Assembly (NCBI GenBank): GCA_021413965.1
Contig: JAIOPI010000028.1
Span: 62,001-126,000 of the forward strand
DNA: 64,000 nt
Direction: 5' to 3'
Source: Lentisphaerota bacterium
GTDB taxonomy: Bacteria > Verrucomicrobiota > Kiritimatiellia > UBA8416 > JAIOPI01
The notes under the pieces are model-generated. The model was not told the origin of the DNA. It made no database searches and saw only the letters and a program-made list of their open reading frames with translations. The position numbers and the translations under genes were made by a program. This document shows, in pieces, positions 61,324 through 64,000 of the stretch (the first letter of the stretch is position 1; each line of letters starts with the position of its first letter).

Positions 61324-64000
61324 GTCAGCACCTCTCGCAGATATCGCCCGGTATGCGACTCCCCGCATGCCGCCACCGCTTCCGGCGTTCCCGTAGCCAC
61401 CACGCGTCCTCCCGCGTCGCCCCCCTCCGGCCCCAGATCAATGATATAGTCCGCCGCGCGAATGACATCCAGATTATGTTCGATGACCACCACCGTATTG
61501 CCCGACTCCCGCAGCCGCTGCAGCACGACCATCAGCCGCTGCACATCGGCAAAATGCAGCCCCGTCGTGGGTTCGTCGAGCACATACAACGTCCGCCCCG
61601 TGGCCTGCCGGCTGAGTTCCGACGCCAGTTTGATGCGCTGGGCCTCGCCCCCGGACAGCGTGGTCGCGGACTGACCGAGCTGCAGATAGCCCAAGCCGAC
61701 TTCGGACAGCGTGCGCAGCTTGCGCGCGATACGCGGCATGTTGCCGAACACGTCGAGCGCCTCGTCGATCGTCATCCCCAGCACCTGGTCAATGTTGCGC
61801 CCCTGAAAATGGACTTCCAGGGTTTCCCGGTTGTACCGCTTGCCGTTGCAGGACTCGCATGGAACGTAGACGTCCGGAAGGAAGTGCATTTCCAGCCGCA
61901 GAATGCCGTCGCCCTTGCAGGGCTCGCAGCGCCCTCCCTTGACGTTAAAGCTGAAGCGGCCCACGCCATACCCCCGAACCTTTGCCGCCGGCGTACTTGC
62001 AAACAGCGCGCGAATGTCATCGAAGGCACCCGTGTAGGTGGCCGGGTTGCTGCGCGGCGTCCGCCCGATGGGCGATTGATCGATGACGATGACTTTATCG
62101 AGCTGCTCCACACCGAGAAGGCGGCGGTGCTGGCCCGGTTCTTCCTTCGAGTCGTGGAAGTGCCGGGCCAGCGCGCGGCGCAGCACATCGTCCACGAGCG
62201 TGCTCTTGCCGCTGCCGGACACCCCGGTGACGCAGACCAGCAGCCCCAGTGGAATCTCAACGTCGATGTTCTTCAGATTGTTGGCCGTTGCTCCGACGAT
62301 CGTCAGGCTACCGTGCGTCCTCGGATGCCGGACGACGTGCGCGTGTGGTGCAGCCGGCTTCAGGAACGGCGCCGTCACGGACGTGGGCGTGGCCATCACG
62401 TCCGTCAGCGTCCCCGCCGCCACCACGTCGCCCCCGTGTCGGCCGGCCCCGGGGCCCAGGTCGATGACGTAATCCGCGCTGCGGATCATGGCCGCATCGT
62501 GTTCCACCACAATGACCGTATTGCCGATGTCGCGGAGTTGCTGGAGAATGCCGATCAACCGCTCGTTGTCACGCACGTGGAGCCCCACGGTGGGTTCGTC
62601 GAGGACGTACAGCACGCCCACGAGTCCGGAACCGATCTGCGTGGCCAGCCTGATGCGCTGCAGTTCACCGCCCGACAGTGTGCCGCTCTCGCGGCTGAGC
62701 GGCAAGTAGCCCAATCCGACATCGTTGAGGAAGTGCAGGCGACGGCGGATTTCCTTAAGGACGTCCGCCGCGATCATCGTCTCCTGGGCCGACAGCGCGA
62801 GGGTCTCGAAGAAAGCCAGGGCCTGGTTCACCGGCCGGTCGGTGATGCCCATGATCGAGACCCCTTCGATCGTACAAGCGAGCACGTCGGGGCGCAGGCG
62901 GGCTCCCTGGCAATCGGGGCACAGGCGGCGGTTCATGTAGCGGCGCAGGCGGGCGCGCATGAATTCACTTTCCGTGCTTTGCAGCCGCCGCATCAGGTTG
63001 GGCACGACGCCTTCGAACACGCGCTGGTACTTGCGATAGACCCCTTTTCGCCATTGTCCGAAATCGAGGACCTCTTCGCCAGAGCCCCACAGGATCAGGC
63101 GCCGGACCTCCTCGGGCAACTCGCCGAACGGCGTCTCCATGCTCACGCCTGCATGCTTGGCCACGCCGCGCAACTGCTGCTTGAAATAGATAGACAGCCG
63201 CCGTCCCATCCCGCGCCAGGCCTGGATGGCGCCGTCGTCCAGCGACAGCGTCGGATCCGGCACAATCAGGCGTTCATCCATGATCAGCTGGGTCCCCAGT
63301 CCGTCGCAGGTGGGGCAGGCGCCGTACGGACTGTTGAACGAAAAACTGCGCGGCGACAAATCCGCGAAACTCAAGCCGCAAGCGTGACAAGCCTGCTTCT
63401 CGGAGTAGATGACTTCGCGCGCGGGCTCCCCATCCGGCTGAATGAGGGCGCTGAGCAACCCGTCGCCGCGCTGCAGGGCAAGCTCCACCGAATCCGTCAG
63501 GCGCGTCCGGATCTGGTCCGAGACCACAAGCCGATCCACCACCACGTCCAGGTCGTGAGCCTGCTTGGGGTTGATCTCGGGGAGGCTCTCCAGTTCGTAC
63601 ATCTCGCCATCGATGCGCACCCGGATGAAGCCCTGCTTCTGGGCGGCCTTGAGCAACTCGTCGTGGCTGCCGCGCCGTCCGCGTGCGAGGGGGGCCAGCA
63701 GGGAGAGCTTCGTGCGCGCCGGCAATGCCATCAGAGCGCCGACGATCTGCTCGGCAGACTGGCGAGCGACGGGCTGACCGCACGTCGGGCAGTGCCGCTT
63801 GCCCACGTGCGCGTAGAGCACGCGCAGGTAGTCGTGGATCTCGGTGGCCGTCGCCACGATGGAGCGTGGATTTGACGCCGCCGTGCGCTGTTCGATGGAA
63901 ATGGCGGGAGACAGCCCTTCGATGTAATCGACATCGGGCTTGTGCATCTGGTGCAGGAACTGGCGTGCATAGGCGGACACGCTTTCCACGTAGCGGCGCT
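61320..64000 (-). CDS. uvrA: excinuclease ABC subunit UvrA (N-terminal end outside window)
   Basis: UvrA is the ABC-type ATPase that finds DNA damage and loads UvrB. The frame is open to the window edge, so about 50 residues of the usual ~940 are missing from the N-terminus. The visible 892 residues start RRYVESVSAYARQFLHQM and contain the first zinc site (CPTCGQPV), the large zinc knuckles (CHACGLSFADLSPRSFSFN; CPTCDGLGTQLIMDE), both ABC signatures (LSGGELQRIRLATQI and LSGGEAQRIKLASEL), the second Walker A GVSGSGKSTLVDD, the C-terminal zinc finger CEPCKGDG...CESCNGKRYN, and VLDEPTVGLH/VLDEPTTGLH. It leads the operon that continues into the TPR protein. Confidence 0.97.
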   Translation of the reverse strand, partial: RRYVESVSAYARQFLHQMHKPDVDYIEGLSPAISIEQRTAASNPRSIVATATEIHDYLRVLYAHVGKRHCPTCGQPVARQSAEQIVGALMALPARTKLSLLAPLARGRRGSHDELLKAAQKQGFIRVRIDGEMYELESLPEINPKQAHDLDVVVDRLVVSDQIRTRLTDSVELALQRGDGLLSALIQPDGEPAREVIYSEKQACHACGLSFADLSPRSFSFNSPYGACPTCDGLGTQLIMDERLIVPDPTLSLDDGAIQAWRGMGRRLSIYFKQQLRGVAKHAGVSMETPFGELPEEVRRLILWGSGEEVLDFGQWRKGVYRKYQRVFEGVVPNLMRRLQSTESEFMRARLRRYMNRRLCPDCQGARLRPDVLACTIEGVSIMGITDRPVNQALAFFETLALSAQETMIAADVLKEIRRRLHFLNDVGLGYLPLSRESGTLSGGELQRIRLATQIGSGLVGVLYVLDEPTVGLHVRDNERLIGILQQLRDIGNTVIVVEHDAAMIRSADYVIDLGPGAGRHGGDVVAAGTLTDVMATPTSVTAPFLKPAAPHAHVVRHPRTHGSLTIVGATANNLKNIDVEIPLGLLVCVTGVSGSGKSTLVDDVLRRALARHFHDSKEEPGQHRRLLGVEQLDKVIVIDQSPIGRTPRSNPATYTGAFDDIRALFASTPAAKVRGYGVGRFSFNVKGGRCEPCKGDGILRLEMHFLPDVYVPCESCNGKRYNRETLEVHFQGRNIDQVLGMTIDEALDVFGNMPRIARKLRTLSEVGLGYLQLGQSATTLSGGEAQRIKLASELSRQATGRTLYVLDEPTTGLHFADVQRLMVVLQRLRESGNTVVVIEHNLDVIRAADYIIDLGPEGGDAGGRVVATGTPEAVAACGESHTGRYLREVLT

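Noticed and set aside
61143-63875. A 910-residue open frame on the plus strand opposite uvrA
   Set aside because: Its composition (Arg/His/Gln-rich, no motifs) is that of an antisense shadow in high-GC DNA, and the opposite strand encodes a clear UvrA.

Overview
The window is a dense, high-GC bacterial chromosome segment holding 47 protein genes, one tRNA, RNase P RNA and an FMN riboswitch. I see no insertion sequence, prophage, CRISPR array or replication origin. The content suggests a free-living Gram-negative heterotroph that degrades polysaccharides. Supporting signs are several lipoprotein signal peptides, a type II secretion GspC-like subunit, TolQ/TolR-type energisers, a GH38 mannosidase, secreted parallel beta-helix proteins and a giant lamin-tail/CotH/DUF2341 surface protein. 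That mix, together with a CdsZ-like zinc-ribbon protein, points to the PVC superphylum (Verrucomicrobiota/Kiritimatiellota-like). The taxonomic guess is inference; no 16S or ribosomal protein is present to fix it.

Layout. 1-6.8 kb: the end of tsaD, a phytanoyl-CoA dioxygenase-like oxygenase, a type II NADH dehydrogenase, a glycoside-hydrolase-like protein with a C-terminal CBM9-like domain, and a PPK2 polyphosphate kinase. 6.9-13.4 kb: three tandem paralogous beta-helix lipoproteins. 13.4-15.0 kb: a secreted subtilisin. 15.1-24.5 kb: a tightly overlapping mevalonate-pathway operon (HMG-CoA reductase, type 2 IPP isomerase, HMG-CoA synthase, two GHMP kinases, diphosphomevalonate decarboxylase) running into an alpha-mannosidase. 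24.5-29 kb: mnmA, a 45-residue membrane microprotein, tRNA-Arg(ACG), a TauE/SafE permease apparently starting at ATA, and uvrB. 29-33.5 kb: promoter, FMN riboswitch and terminator ahead of ribBA-ribH-nusB-ribD-ribE. 33.5-35.5 kb: zinc-ribbon protein, rnpB, and a gspC-like gene whose start lies inside the rnpB 3' end.

35.8-41.8 kb (minus strand): manC, then a housekeeping operon ruvX-truA-rpe-lepA-lepB. 42-50 kb: a beta-helix exoprotein converging on the giant LTD/CotH protein. 50-53.6 kb: a DUF4105/DUF3015 pair separated by a UUCG-loop terminator, and a divergent alpha/beta-hydrolase lipoprotein. 53.7-64 kb: a small unknown protein, an HD-CHAD fusion, hisD, and an apparent operon uvrA - TPR protein - tolQ/exbB - tolR/exbD - membrane-anchored unknown - hisD.

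How the genes work together. The mevalonate operon can convert acetoacetyl-CoA to IPP and DMAPP if the second GHMP kinase is the otherwise missing phosphomevalonate kinase. The rib operon is a complete riboflavin pathway (apart from the usual dephosphorylation step) under its own FMN switch. PPK2 and the HD-CHAD protein share a polyphosphate theme. Secreted beta-helix, mannosidase, CBM9-like and CotH/LTD proteins fit glycan-rich surroundings. The most unusual items are the second GHMP kinase with its N-terminally short HMG-CoA reductase, the rnpB/gspC overlap, the ATA start and the TolQR-TPR cluster behind uvrA.
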